DNA of 64,000 nucleotides from contig NZ_SAYU02000006.1 in NCBI RefSeq assembly GCF_004025965.2, positions 1 to 64,000 of the forward strand, written 5' to 3'. A model generated the notes under the pieces. The model saw nothing but the letters and a program-made list of their open reading frames with translations. It searched no databases and was not told the origin of the DNA. Source of the stretch: Phycicoccus flavus (GTDB lineage Bacteria; Actinomycetota; Actinomycetes; Actinomycetales; Dermatophilaceae). The stretch's first letter is position 1. Every line of letters starts with the position of its first letter. This document shows, in pieces, positions 8,685-16,769 of the stretch. The position numbers and the translations under genes were made by a program.

Positions 8685-8715
8685 ACTGTAACCCTCGGCA
8701 CCGACACCCCGTCAA
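8685..8715 (-). promoter_or_regulatory. SOS operon promoter (-35/-10)
   Basis: On the minus strand a TTGACG -35 (8710-8715) is followed after 19 bases by a TACAGT -10 (8685-8690); a TTACAG reading gives 18. Transcription would start just upstream of or within the LexA box and enter the DUF6504 gene. Confidence 0.8.
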
Positions 8716-8814
8716 CCCGTTCCGCGCACTCCGCGGACACCGCGTCCGGGCCCTCCCGGGCCCCGCCGCGCGCCCGGATCGAGCCTCCCGGCGCGCCCCG
8801 TCCGCGGCCCCGGG

Positions 8815-10065
8815 TCACTCCCCCGCGGCCGCCCGCTCCCGCGCGACGAGGCGGTGCAGGTGGCGCTGCTCGGGCACGCTCGTCGCGAGCGCGGCCGCGC
8901 GCTCCAGCGCCGCCACCGCCGCGGCGTGGTCCCCCGCCGCCGCGAGCAGCTGCCCGTGGACGGCGTGGACCCGGTGCCCGCGGGCGAGCCCGGGGTCCTC
9001 CAGCAGCCCGGTGACGACGTCCAGCCCGTCCTGCGGCGAGCCCGCCTCGGCCGCCGCGACGGCCAGCCCCAGCCGGGCCGGCGGGTCGGGCGCGAGGGCC
9101 ACGAGCATCCGGTAGAGCACGAGGATCTGCGGCCAGTCGGTCGCCTCCCACGCCGCCGCCTCGGCGTGCACCGCGGCGATCGCGGCCTGGAGCTGGAAGG
9201 GACCCACCGGCCCCCGCACGAGCGCCCGCTCGACGAGCCCGACCCCCTCCGCGACGAGTGCGGCGTCCCAGCGGGTCCGGTCCTGCTCCGCGAGCGGCAC
9301 GAGGTCGCCGCGGGCGTCGGTGCGGGCGGCCACCCGGGCGTGGGTGAGCAGCAGGAGCGCGAGCAGCCCCGCGGTCTCGGTGTCGTCGGGGACGGCGGCG
9401 TGCAGCTCGCGCGCCAGGCGCACGGCCTCGTCCGCCAGCCGGACGTCGGTGAGCGCCTCGCCGCTGCTGCACGTGTAGCCCTCGGTGAAGACCACCGAGA
9501 GCACCTGGCGCACGGCGCCCAGCCGCTCCGGCGTGACGACCCCGGCCCGGGCCGGGAGGTCCGGGGACGCCGCCCGCGCGGCCCGCAGCGTCTCCTTGGC
9601 CCGCGCCAGCCGGCGCCCCATCGTCCGCTCCGGGACGAAGAAGGCCGCCGCGACCTGCGCGGTGCTCAGGCCCGAGACGACCCGCAGCGTGAGCGCCACC
9701 TGGGAGGCGCGGCTGAGGGCCGGGTCGGCGCACAGGAGCAGCGTCGCCAGGGTGCCGTCCCGCCCGGCCCGGTCCGGGGCGAACGGGTCCAGCACCTCGC
9801 CGGGGCCGGTGCGGGCGTCCCGCTCCTCGCGGCGGCGCCGGGCGCTGCCGGAGCGGACGGCGTCGACGAGCCGGCGCCGGGCGACGGTCAGCAGCCAGGC
9901 CCGCGGGTCGTCGGGCAGGCCCTCCCGCGGCCACCGCTCGACCGCGGCCAGCAGCGCCTCCTGCAGCGCGTCCTCGCAGTCCTCGGGCGAGCCGTGGCGC
10001 CGGACGAGCGCGCCGAGGACGCGGGGCGCCTCCCGCGCCACCACGTCCTCGACGCCGGCGGTCAC
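8815..10065 (-). CDS. ECF42-like RNA polymerase sigma factor with C-terminal TPR-type domain
   Basis: The 416-residue protein has an ECF sigma core: region 2 with DCEDALQEALLAAVERWP, and region 4 with ALTLRVVSGLSTAQVAAAF. A roughly 230-residue helical extension follows, containing the FTEGYTCSSGE block and TPR-like repeats. This architecture, with a coupled DGPF/YCII gene, is that of the ECF42 group, which has no classical anti-sigma factor; control through the C-terminal domain is known for the group. The GTG start overlaps the YCII stop in a GTGA arrangement, so translation is coupled. Target promoters are unknown. Confidence 0.9.
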   Translation of the reverse strand: MTAGVEDVVAREAPRVLGALVRRHGSPEDCEDALQEALLAAVERWPREGLPDDPRAWLLTVARRRLVDAVRSGSARRRREERDARTGPGEVLDPFAPDRAGRDGTLATLLLCADPALSRASQVALTLRVVSGLSTAQVAAAFFVPERTMGRRLARAKETLRAARAASPDLPARAGVVTPERLGAVRQVLSVVFTEGYTCSSGEALTDVRLADEAVRLARELHAAVPDDTETAGLLALLLLTHARVAARTDARGDLVPLAEQDRTRWDAALVAEGVGLVERALVRGPVGPFQLQAAIAAVHAEAAAWEATDWPQILVLYRMLVALAPDPPARLGLAVAAAEAGSPQDGLDVVTGLLEDPGLARGHRVHAVHGQLLAAAGDHAAAVAALERAAALATSVPEQRHLHRLVARERAAAGE

Positions 10066-10454
10066 CGCTCGTCGCCGCCGGGCCACATGGTGGGCCGCAG
10101 CTCGACGGTCTCGCCCGGGCCGGAGAAGCGTGCGGCGATCTCCCGCGCCCGCTCCTCGGAGGCGACGTCGACGAGGAAGAACCCCGCGAAGTGCTCGCGC
10201 CCCTCGGAGTACGGCCCGTCGACGGCGACCCGCTCGCCGTCGACCCAGCGGTGGAGGCTGGCGCTGCGGGGGTCGCCCAGGGCCTCGCCGCCGAGCAGCT
10301 CGCCGGACTCCTGCATCTGGCCCAGGAGGGTCTCGAAGTCGGCGTCCAGCCGCTGCCGCTGCTCGGCCGGCAGGGCCTGGTTCTCGGCGACGAACTCGCC
10401 CGTCGGGTGGCCCCAGGGCTGCGGGTTGGAGTGGATGAGGATGACGTACTTCAT
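10062..10454 (-). CDS. YCII/DGPF family protein, ECF42 partner
   Basis: This 130-residue alpha/beta-barrel protein begins MKYVILIHSNPQPW and carries the diagnostic DGPYSEGREHFAGFFLVD stretch (the DGPF motif). Such proteins are conserved neighbours and probable targets of ECF42 sigma factors; their chemistry is unknown. The ATG is preceded by GGAAGGA. A minus-strand TAGGGT -10 candidate lies at 10545-10550, leaving a leader of about 85 bases. Confidence 0.88.
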   Translation of the reverse strand: MKYVILIHSNPQPWGHPTGEFVAENQALPAEQRQRLDADFETLLGQMQESGELLGGEALGDPRSASLHRWVDGERVAVDGPYSEGREHFAGFFLVDVASEERAREIAARFSGPGETVELRPTMWPGGDER

Positions 10455-10544
10455 GGTCCGGTCCTTCCGTGCGGTGGTGCTGTCGTCCGGAGGTCGGAGC
10501 CGGCCGCCCCCGGTGCGACATCCCCCGACGTCCCCGTCCCGGCG

Positions 10545-10550
10545 ACCCTA
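10545..10550 (-). promoter_or_regulatory. -10 candidate for YCII-sigma operon
   Basis: The minus-strand hexamer TAGGGT is the only clear housekeeping-like -10 upstream of the YCII gene. An additional ECF42-type autoregulated promoter in the long leader is possible but was not identified with confidence. Confidence 0.4.
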
Positions 10551-10637
10551 GCGACCGGTCGGCCCCGCGGGGCGACCGGTCGGCGCAGCGGCCGCGGGGC
10601 CGACCGGACGTTCCGGGCCCGGCGGCGCCGCGCTCAC

Positions 10638-10643
10638 TACGCT
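10638..10643 (+). promoter_or_regulatory. -10 of leaderless ybaK transcript
   Basis: TACGCT ends six bases before the ATG of ybaK and there is no ribosome site, which is the spacing of a leaderless message. Confidence 0.6.
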
Positions 10644-10649
10644 TCCCGC

Positions 10650-11201
10650 ATGACGCCCGAGCCGGCCGCCCCGGCCCCCGAGGACCCGGCCCCGGCCCTC
10701 GCACCGCCCCGCGACCTCACGACGCGCCGGGCGGTCTCGGCCGTCCTCGGGACGCTCGCGCTGCACCACGTCCGCCCGGACCTGCGGCAGCTGCCGGACG
10801 CGGTGCGGACGGCGAAGGCGGCCGCCGAGGCCCTCGGCGTCACGCCGGCCGAGATCGCCAACAGCCTCGTGTTCACGAGCAGGGACCAGGACGGCACCCT
10901 CGCGCCGCTGCTCGTCCTCGCCTCCGGCGGGCACCGCGTCGACACCGGCAAGGTCGCGGGGCTCCTCGGCCTCGCCACCGTCGAGCAGGCCGACCCCGAC
11001 TTCGTCCGCGAGCACACCGGCATGGCCATCGGCGGCGTCGCCCCGGTCGGGCACCCGCAGCGCATCCGCACCGTCGTCGACGTCACGCTGGGCCGCTACG
11101 ACCGGGTCTGGGCCGCGGCCGGGCACAGCCACACCGTGTTCGGGACGACCTACGACGAGCTCATCCGGATCACCGGCGGACAGGCGATGGACGTCGCCTG
11201 A
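10650..11201 (+). CDS. ybaK: YbaK/EbsC-type aminoacyl-tRNA deacylase
   Basis: The 183-residue product is a YbaK/ProX-type editing domain that hydrolyses mischarged tRNA, classically Cys-tRNA(Pro). Seen motifs are the nucleotide-binding lysine region RTAKAAAEALGV, the IANSLVF strand and the GxxxGGVAPVGHP loop that closes the active site. An extra Ala/Pro-rich N-terminus of about 25 residues precedes the domain. The start is supported by a -10 hexamer positioned for leaderless translation. It is divergent from the YCII-sigma operon. Confidence 0.9.
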   Translation: MTPEPAAPAPEDPAPALAPPRDLTTRRAVSAVLGTLALHHVRPDLRQLPDAVRTAKAAAEALGVTPAEIANSLVFTSRDQDGTLAPLLVLASGGHRVDTGKVAGLLGLATVEQADPDFVREHTGMAIGGVAPVGHPQRIRTVVDVTLGRYDRVWAAAGHSHTVFGTTYDELIRITGGQAMDVA

Positions 11202-11223
11202 GCCCGGACCTCCCCCGGGTCCG

Positions 11224-11508
11224 TCACGCCGGCCCCACCCGCGCGTCCGGCACGTCCCGGACCTCGGGCGGTGCGGGGAAGGAGGCACCGGCGACCTCGC
11301 GCCAGGCCGGCAGGAACCAGTCGCGGTTGAACGCGTCCAGCTCCTCGCGGGAGGTCCAGACCTGCACGACCTGCCACCCGCCCTCGACCGCGCCGCTCGC
11401 GAAGAGGAGGCGGCCGGGGGGCTCGGGGGCGCCCACCAGCGCGTCGGCGAGCACCTGCTCGTGCGCGGCGGTGCCGCCGGGGAAGAACGCCAGCCGGACG
11501 AACGCCAC
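11224..11508 (-). CDS. Small dimeric alpha/beta-barrel (ABM-like) protein
   Basis: The 94-residue product has the strand-helix-strand pattern of antibiotic-biosynthesis-monooxygenase-like ferredoxin folds. It begins MAFVRLAFFPGGT, and the WQVVQVWTSREELDAF segment carries the typical central strand and helix. No catalytic residue is diagnostic, so activity is unassigned. It starts on GTG and lies between the converging ybaK gene and the metF region as a single gene. Confidence 0.65.
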   Translation of the reverse strand: MAFVRLAFFPGGTAAHEQVLADALVGAPEPPGRLLFASGAVEGGWQVVQVWTSREELDAFNRDWFLPAWREVAGASFPAPPEVRDVPDARVGPA

Positions 11509-11585
11509 ACGTCCACACTAGTGCGGGAGGTCGCTCCGACGGAACGGCCCGGCCCCGTCACCGGCGGGCCCGCGGCGCCGGAGGC

Positions 11586-12491
11586 TCACAGGCCGAGGGC
11601 CTCGTGCACCTCGAGCGTCGCGGTCGAGCGGTTCATCGTGATGAAGTGCAGCCCCGGCGCGCCCTCGTCGAGCATCCGCCGGCCGAGCTCGGTGGCGATC
11701 TCGACGCCGACGCGGCGCACGGCCCGGGTGTCGTCCTTGACGGCCTCGAGCCGCTCGACCACCGTCGGCGGCAGCGGGGTGCCCATGAGCTCGGACATCC
11801 GCTGGATCTGCCGGTAGCTCGTCACCGGCATGAGCCCGGGCGTCACCGGCAGGTCGCGCCGGGCGGCGACCCGGTCGCGCAGGCGCAGGTAGGTGTCGGC
11901 GTCGAACACCATCTGGGTGACGGCGAACGTCGCGCCGGCGTCGGCCTTGCGGACGAGGACGTCGACGTCGTGGTCCAGGTCCGGGCTGTCGGGGTGCACG
12001 TCGGGGAAGGCCGCGACCCCGACGGTGAAGTCGCCGAGGCCGCGCACGAGCCGGACGAGGTCCTCGGCGTGCGCGAGGCCGTCGGGGTGCGGGGTCCACG
12101 AGCCGCCGACGTCGCCCGGCGGGTCGCCGCGCAGCGCGAGGACGTTGCGGATGCCGGAGTCGGCGTAGTGGCCGACCACGCGCCGCAGCTCGCGGCGGGA
12201 CTGGTCGACGCAGGTGAGGTGGGCGAGGGGGGTCAGCGAGGTCTCGTCGGCGATCCGGGCGGTGACCCGGACGGTGCGGTCCTGGCTCGTCCCACCCGCC
12301 CCGTAGGTCACGGAGACGAAGGCCGGCCTCACCCGCTCCAGGCGCCGGATCGCGTCCCACAGGGACGCCTCCGCGGCGTCGTCCTTCGGCGGGAAGAACT
12401 CGAAGCTGATCGACGGCCGGGGCGAGCGCAGCCGGTCCGGGATGGACGCGACGAGGTGCGCGGGACGTCCTCCACCGCCGTGCTGGGCCAT
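11586..12491 (-). CDS. metF: Methylenetetrahydrofolate reductase
   Basis: This 301-residue flavin-dependent TIM barrel reduces 5,10-methylene-THF to 5-methyl-THF for methionine synthesis. The N-terminal SFEFFPPKDD motif holds the catalytic glutamate. The FVSVTYGAGG, LAHLTCVDQS and NVLALRGDPP blocks are the standard FAD and folate segments. Length is normal for bacterial MetF. A TACCCT -10 seven bases before the ATG suggests a leaderless transcript, divergent from the prenyl synthase gene; there is no room for a riboswitch. Confidence 0.95.
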   Translation of the reverse strand: MAQHGGGGRPAHLVASIPDRLRSPRPSISFEFFPPKDDAAEASLWDAIRRLERVRPAFVSVTYGAGGTSQDRTVRVTARIADETSLTPLAHLTCVDQSRRELRRVVGHYADSGIRNVLALRGDPPGDVGGSWTPHPDGLAHAEDLVRLVRGLGDFTVGVAAFPDVHPDSPDLDHDVDVLVRKADAGATFAVTQMVFDADTYLRLRDRVAARRDLPVTPGLMPVTSYRQIQRMSELMGTPLPPTVVERLEAVKDDTRAVRRVGVEIATELGRRMLDEGAPGLHFITMNRSTATLEVHEALGL

Positions 12492-12498
12492 GGCGCCG

Positions 12499-12504
12499 AG
12501 GGTA
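12499..12504 (-). promoter_or_regulatory. -10 of leaderless metF transcript
   Basis: The minus-strand TACCCT ends seven bases before the metF ATG, and no ribosome site is present. Confidence 0.6.
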
Positions 12505-12521
12505 CGTCAGCCCCGACGCCG

Positions 12522-12527
12522 TAGGCT
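12522..12527 (+). promoter_or_regulatory. -10 of prenyl synthase promoter
   Basis: TAGGCT lies 47 bases upstream of the GTG, giving a short leader that contains the AGGAG ribosome site at 12564-12568. Confidence 0.5.
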
Positions 12528-12574
12528 CGGGGAGCCGTCATCCGACCCGACCGCGGACCGCCCAGGAGCCCCTC

Positions 12575-13660
12575 GTGACCAGCGTGCTCGACACCGCCGA
12601 CCTGCGGCGGCGGGTCCAGGCCGCCCTCGACGCCGAGCTGGAGCGCCAGGCCGGGGTGCTCGCCGAGCTCGGGCCGGACGTCGAGGACCTCCTCGGCGCC
12701 GTCGCCGACCTGCTGCGCGGCGGGAAGCGGCTGCGGGCCGCCTTCCTCTACTGGGGCGCGCGGGCCGGCGGCGCGGCCGACTCCGAGGCGCTGGTCCGGC
12801 TGGCCGCCGCGATGGAGGTCTTCCAGGCGGCGGCCCTCATCCACGACGACGTCATGGACGACTCCGACACCCGCCGCGGCCGTCCCGCCGCGCACCGCGC
12901 CCTCGCCTCGCGGCACGCCGACCGCGGCTGGTCCGGCGACGACGAGCGGTTCGGCCTGGCCGGGGCCGTCCTCGCCGGCAACCTGTGCCTCACCTGGACC
13001 GACGAGATGTACTCGACGTGCGGGCTGCCCGGGCCGGACCTGGCCCGCGGCCGCGCCGTCTTCGACCGGATGCGCACCCAGCTCATGGCCGGGCAGTTCC
13101 TCGACGTCGTCGAGTCCATGCGCCCGTGGGCGGGCCTCGGCGACGCCGAGCGGGTCGAGCGGGCGGGCCGGGTCATCCGCTACAAGAGCGCGAAGTACAC
13201 CGTCGAGCACCCGCTGCTCATCGGCGCCTCGGTCGGCGGGCTCGGCGACGCCGGGCTGGCCGCGCTCTCCCGCTACGGCCTCGACGTCGGCCGCGCCTTC
13301 CAGCTGCGCGACGACCTGCTCGGCGTCTTCGGCGACCCCGGCGAGACCGGCAAGCCCGCCGGCGACGACCTGCGCGAGGGCAAGCGCACCGTCCTGCTCG
13401 CGCACGCCCTGGCCGGCACCGACGCCGCCGGTCGCGAGCGGGTCGACGCGCTGCTCGGCCGGTCCGACCTGTGCGACGAGCAGGTCGACGAGCTGCGCTC
13501 GGTCATCACCGGCTCCGGGGCGGTCGCGGTCCTCGAGGAGGAGATCACCCGCCTCGCCGCCTCCGCCCGGCAGGCGCTGGCCGACGCCGAGGACCTCGAC
13601 GCGCAGGCGCGCGGGGTGCTCGAGCACCTCGTGACGACGGCGACGGCGCGCTCGGCCTGA
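12575..13660 (+). CDS. idsA: Polyprenyl (geranylgeranyl-type) diphosphate synthase
   Basis: The 361-residue trans-isoprenyl synthase condenses isopentenyl diphosphate onto allylic primers to make C15-C20 or longer chains for quinone, carotenoid or polyprenol synthesis. The first Asp-rich motif is HDDVMDDSDTRRGRP and the second is LRDDLLGVFGDP followed by a GKPAGDDLREGKRT loop. Product length cannot be read from sequence. The GTG follows AGGAG. Its position between metF and the Rv2175c/kinase region matches the M. tuberculosis idsA2 locus as recalled. Confidence 0.9.
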   Translation: MTSVLDTADLRRRVQAALDAELERQAGVLAELGPDVEDLLGAVADLLRGGKRLRAAFLYWGARAGGAADSEALVRLAAAMEVFQAAALIHDDVMDDSDTRRGRPAAHRALASRHADRGWSGDDERFGLAGAVLAGNLCLTWTDEMYSTCGLPGPDLARGRAVFDRMRTQLMAGQFLDVVESMRPWAGLGDAERVERAGRVIRYKSAKYTVEHPLLIGASVGGLGDAGLAALSRYGLDVGRAFQLRDDLLGVFGDPGETGKPAGDDLREGKRTVLLAHALAGTDAAGRERVDALLGRSDLCDEQVDELRSVITGSGAVAVLEEEITRLAASARQALADAEDLDAQARGVLEHLVTTATARSA

Positions 13661-13725
13661 GCGCACCGGGTCCGACCCCACGGGCCGGCCCACGCCCGCC
13701 GGGGGCGGCGATGCGTCCGGGGCGG

Positions 13726-15039
13726 CTACGCCTCCGGGGCAAGGACGGCCCAGCCGTGCGGCGCCACCGGCCCGCCCCGCTCGCGGGTGGCCGGGTCGGC
13801 GGCCAGCACCGTCCCGGCCCCGGCGTCCAGCGGCTCGTCGTCGAGGTTGAGCGCGACCCGCAGCGACTCCCCGTCGGCGGAGACCTCCAGCACGTACCGG
13901 GTGTTCGTCAGCGAGACCGCGCGCGAGCGCGCCCGGTGCAGCCACGGGTGGCGCCGGCGCAGGCCGAGCAGCTCCTGGTGCAGGGCGAGCACCGCGGGGT
14001 CCGCGCCCGGGGTGTCCGCGGGGTCGGCCGGCAGCTCGGGGCGGACGGCGTCGTCGCCCCCGGCCCGGTCCTCCTTGACCCCGCGCAGCCCGAGCTCGTC
14101 GCCGGCGTAGACGGCCGGGGTGCCGCCGAGCAGGGCGAGCAGCACGACGGCGTGCGGGTGGTGCCGGGCGTCGGTGACCCGGCTCGCGATCCGCGTCGTG
14201 TCGTGGTTGCCGACGAAGGTCACCGGCACGAAGGTGTCGAGGAAGGCGTCGTGGCGCCCGAGGGCGTGGTCGAGCTCGTGGAGGTTGGCGTCCTCCAGGC
14301 TCGACCACACCGCCTTCCACAGCTCGTACTGGGTGAGGGTGTCGGCGGTGCTGGCCTCAACGAACGCGGCGTAGTCGCCGTGGATGACCTCCGCCTCGAA
14401 CCACGCGTCCGGGTGGGTGCGGCGGACCTCCGGCAGCACCGCCGCCCAGAAGTCGGTCGGTACGGCGTAGGCCGCGTCCAGGCGCCAGGCGTCTGCGCCG
14501 CGGTCCAGCCAGTGGCGCAGGACGTCGGTGACCTCGGCCCGCACCTCCGGCGAGCCGTGGTCGAGGGTGACGAGGGCGTCGTGCCCCTCGAAGGAGTGCA
14601 GGTGCAGGGCCCCGTCCTCGCCCACGGTGTGGCGCACCCGGCGGGCGGCCTCGCTGCCGGGGCCGTCGGCGAGCGCCGCCGCGACCCACGGATGGTCGCG
14701 CCCCACGTGGTTGAAGACGCCGTCCAGCTGAACCCGCAGCCCCCGCTCGTGGGCGGCCGCGCAGAGCCGTTCGAGGTCCTCGTCCGTGCCGAGCCGGGGG
14801 TCGACCCGGCGATGGTCGAGGGTGTCGTAGCCGTGGCCGGACGCGGCGAAGACCGGGCCGAGCGCGACCCCGCCGGCGCCGAGCCGGACGACGTGGTCCA
14901 GCCACGGGAGCAGGCGCAGCAGCCGGTGCTCGTCCGGCGCGACGGGGCCGGACGGCGGCTGCGGGAAGGCCCCGACGGCGCCCAGGGGGTAGACGCGCCA
15001 CCACAGCGCGTGCTCGACCCAGGCGGGCTCGGGGCTCAG
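13726..15039 (-). CDS. GH13 alpha-amylase family protein with probable CTG start
   Basis: The 437-residue protein is a GH13 (beta/alpha)8 barrel. It has the GVFNHVG region I, the nucleophile Asp in DAWRLDAAYAVP, the acid Glu in WFEAEVIHG and the FVGNHDTTR region IV, with a C-terminal beta domain. Activity is probably on alpha-glucans or related sugars; specificity is not readable. No ATG, GTG or TTG opens the frame at the right point. A CTG overlapping the upstream TGA (CTGA), five bases after GGAGGAGG, fits best. It is coupled to the Rv2175c-like gene. Confidence 0.88.
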   Translation of the reverse strand: MSPEPAWVEHALWWRVYPLGAVGAFPQPPSGPVAPDEHRLLRLLPWLDHVVRLGAGGVALGPVFAASGHGYDTLDHRRVDPRLGTDEDLERLCAAAHERGLRVQLDGVFNHVGRDHPWVAAALADGPGSEAARRVRHTVGEDGALHLHSFEGHDALVTLDHGSPEVRAEVTDVLRHWLDRGADAWRLDAAYAVPTDFWAAVLPEVRRTHPDAWFEAEVIHGDYAAFVEASTADTLTQYELWKAVWSSLEDANLHELDHALGRHDAFLDTFVPVTFVGNHDTTRIASRVTDARHHPHAVVLLALLGGTPAVYAGDELGLRGVKEDRAGGDDAVRPELPADPADTPGADPAVLALHQELLGLRRRHPWLHRARSRAVSLTNTRYVLEVSADGESLRVALNLDDEPLDAGAGTVLAADPATRERGGPVAPHGWAVLAPEA

Positions 15040-15419
15040 AACGCCTCCTCCATGGCGCGCCGGCGGACCTCGGTCTTGAACCCGGCCCGGATGGCGTCCA
15101 GCGGCGTGCCCGGCACCGGCAGCGTCCCGTCGGGGGTGTGCAGCCAGCGGACGATCTCGGTGTCGTCCATGCCGCCGTCGGCGAGGACGGTGAAGGTGCC
15201 GCGCAGCGCGGGGATGACGCCCTCGTCGTCGAGGAAGCCCGCGGGCACGGCGACGACGCGGCGCTCGCCGACCCGCAGGGCCAGCAGCTCGCGCTCCTCG
15301 ATGAGGCGGCGGACGTCCGAGAGCCGCATCGACAGCCGCTCGGCGAGGTCGGGGACGGTGAGCCAGGAGGGGACGAGGGTCTCGACGTCCGGGGCGGGCT
15401 CGGGCACGGGGTCGCTCAC
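15036..15419 (-). CDS. Rv2175c-type winged-helix DNA-binding protein
   Basis: This 127-residue protein resembles M. tuberculosis Rv2175c, a DNA-binding protein phosphorylated by the kinase PknL. An N-terminal MerR/excisionase-like helix-turn-helix is visible (WLTVPDLAERLSMRLSDVRRLIEE), followed by a C-terminal region ending RRRAMEEAF. Here, too, a PknL-like kinase gene lies 1.3 kb away on the other strand, so a kinase-substrate relation is plausible. The start is a GTG (VSDPVPEP). Its stop overlaps the CTG of the GH13 gene. Confidence 0.88.
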   Translation of the reverse strand: MSDPVPEPAPDVETLVPSWLTVPDLAERLSMRLSDVRRLIEERELLALRVGERRVVAVPAGFLDDEGVIPALRGTFTVLADGGMDDTEIVRWLHTPDGTLPVPGTPLDAIRAGFKTEVRRRAMEEAF

Positions 15420-15602
15420 GACGCCAGCGTGCCACAGCGGACCGGCAGCCCGTCCCGGCCCCGGTGCCCGCGGCGACCCCGGTCCGGAACCGGTCCCGCG
15501 AGGCTCCTGCGTCCCACGCGTCACTCGGGTACCGTGTTGCCCCACTGCACACACCAGCCCCACGAGCCGGGGCTGCACCCCACGCCACGAAGGACAGGGT
15601 CG

Positions 15603-16718
15603 ATGGTCGCCGCCGCTCCCCCTCCCGCCATGCCGCCGGCCGAGGCCGTGACGACGCTCGTCACCCCCGCCCGGGTCGCGCCGCACGGCTGGACCACCTA
15701 CCGGGTCCGTCCCGGGGACACCCTCGACGGCATCGCCGCCCGGCACCGCACGACCATCGGCGCCCTCGTGGCCCGCAACCACGTGCGCGACCCCGGGCTC
15801 ATCCACCCGGGCGACCGGCTGCAGGTCCCCCGCACCTCGGCGGCCCGCTCCGGCTCGACGCCGGCCCGCAGCGGCACGACGCACGTCGTCCGCCCCGGCG
15901 AGACCGTCAGCGGCATCGCCGCCCGCTACGGCGCCTCGGTGTCGGGCGTCCTCAAGGCCAACGGCCTCACCGCCCGCACCCTCATCCACCCGGGCGACCG
16001 GCTCGTCGTGCGGGGCTCGCGCTCGGCCCCGCGCACCAGCGCCGCCCGCGCCACGAAGCGCTCGACGGGCGGCGCCGGCCGGACCTACACCGTCCGCCCC
16101 GGCGACACCCTGAGCGACATCGCCCAGCGCTACGGCACGACCGCCGGGCGCATCGCCGCGGCCAGCCACGTGTCGACCCGCTCGCTGCTCCAGGTCGGGC
16201 AGCGCCTGCGCATCCCCGGCGCCTCCAGCGCCCACCCGGTCCCCGACAGCTTCGCGGGGGTCACCTACCCCGACGCCGTCGTCGCCGCCGCCCGCCGCAA
16301 CCACGCGACGCTCGCCACCCGCTCGGTGCCGAGCCGCTCGCAGGTGCGCGAGCTCGTCGCCCGCACCGCCCGCCGGCACGGGGTCGACCCGCGGCTCGCG
16401 CTCGCCATCTCCTACCAGGAGTCGGGCTGGAACCAGCGGGCCGTGAGCCCCGCCAACGCCGTCGGCGTCATGCAGGTCATCCCCTCCGCCGGCGACTGGG
16501 CGTCCTCGCTCGTCGGGCGGCGGCTGGACCTGCTGGACGCCGAGGACAACGTCACCGCCGGTGTCGTCATGCTCCGCGCGCTCGGCCGGTCGACGTCGAG
16601 CACGAGGACCACCGTCGCCGCCTACTACCAGGGCCTGGCCTCGGTGCAGTCCCGCGGGATGTACGCGGACACGCGGCACTACGTCCGCTCCGTCATGGCG
16701 CTGCGCGCGACGATGTGA
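15603..16718 (+). CDS. Triple-LysM lytic transglycosylase-like protein
   Basis: The 371-residue protein contains three LysM peptidoglycan-binding repeats (each starting YRVRPGDTL, HVVRPGETV or YTVRPGDTL, roughly residues 34-77, 98-140 and 161-203). A C-terminal SLT domain follows, with the catalytic-type segment AISYQESGWN and GVMQVIPSAGDW. It should cleave or bind cell-wall glycan. No signal peptide is evident: the N-terminus is Ala/Pro rich without a hydrophobic core, so export is unexplained. The ATG follows AGGACAGGG. Confidence 0.9.
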   Translation: MVAAAPPPAMPPAEAVTTLVTPARVAPHGWTTYRVRPGDTLDGIAARHRTTIGALVARNHVRDPGLIHPGDRLQVPRTSAARSGSTPARSGTTHVVRPGETVSGIAARYGASVSGVLKANGLTARTLIHPGDRLVVRGSRSAPRTSAARATKRSTGGAGRTYTVRPGDTLSDIAQRYGTTAGRIAAASHVSTRSLLQVGQRLRIPGASSAHPVPDSFAGVTYPDAVVAAARRNHATLATRSVPSRSQVRELVARTARRHGVDPRLALAISYQESGWNQRAVSPANAVGVMQVIPSAGDWASSLVGRRLDLLDAEDNVTAGVVMLRALGRSTSSTRTTVAAYYQGLASVQSRGMYADTRHYVRSVMALRATM

Positions 16719-16757
16719 GCGACCCGGTGGGCACGAGGGGGTGAGGCCGTGACTACG

Positions 16758-16763
16758 TACACT
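16758..16763 (+). promoter_or_regulatory. -10 of leaderless kinase transcript
   Basis: TACACT is followed after six bases by GTG at 16770, the spacing of a leaderless start. This argues against the GTG at 16749. Confidence 0.55.
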
Positions 16764-16769
16764 CGTGCG

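Noticed and set aside
12492-12574. S-adenosylmethionine riboswitch for metF
   Set aside because: The predicted promoter abuts the start codon; no untranslated leader exists.
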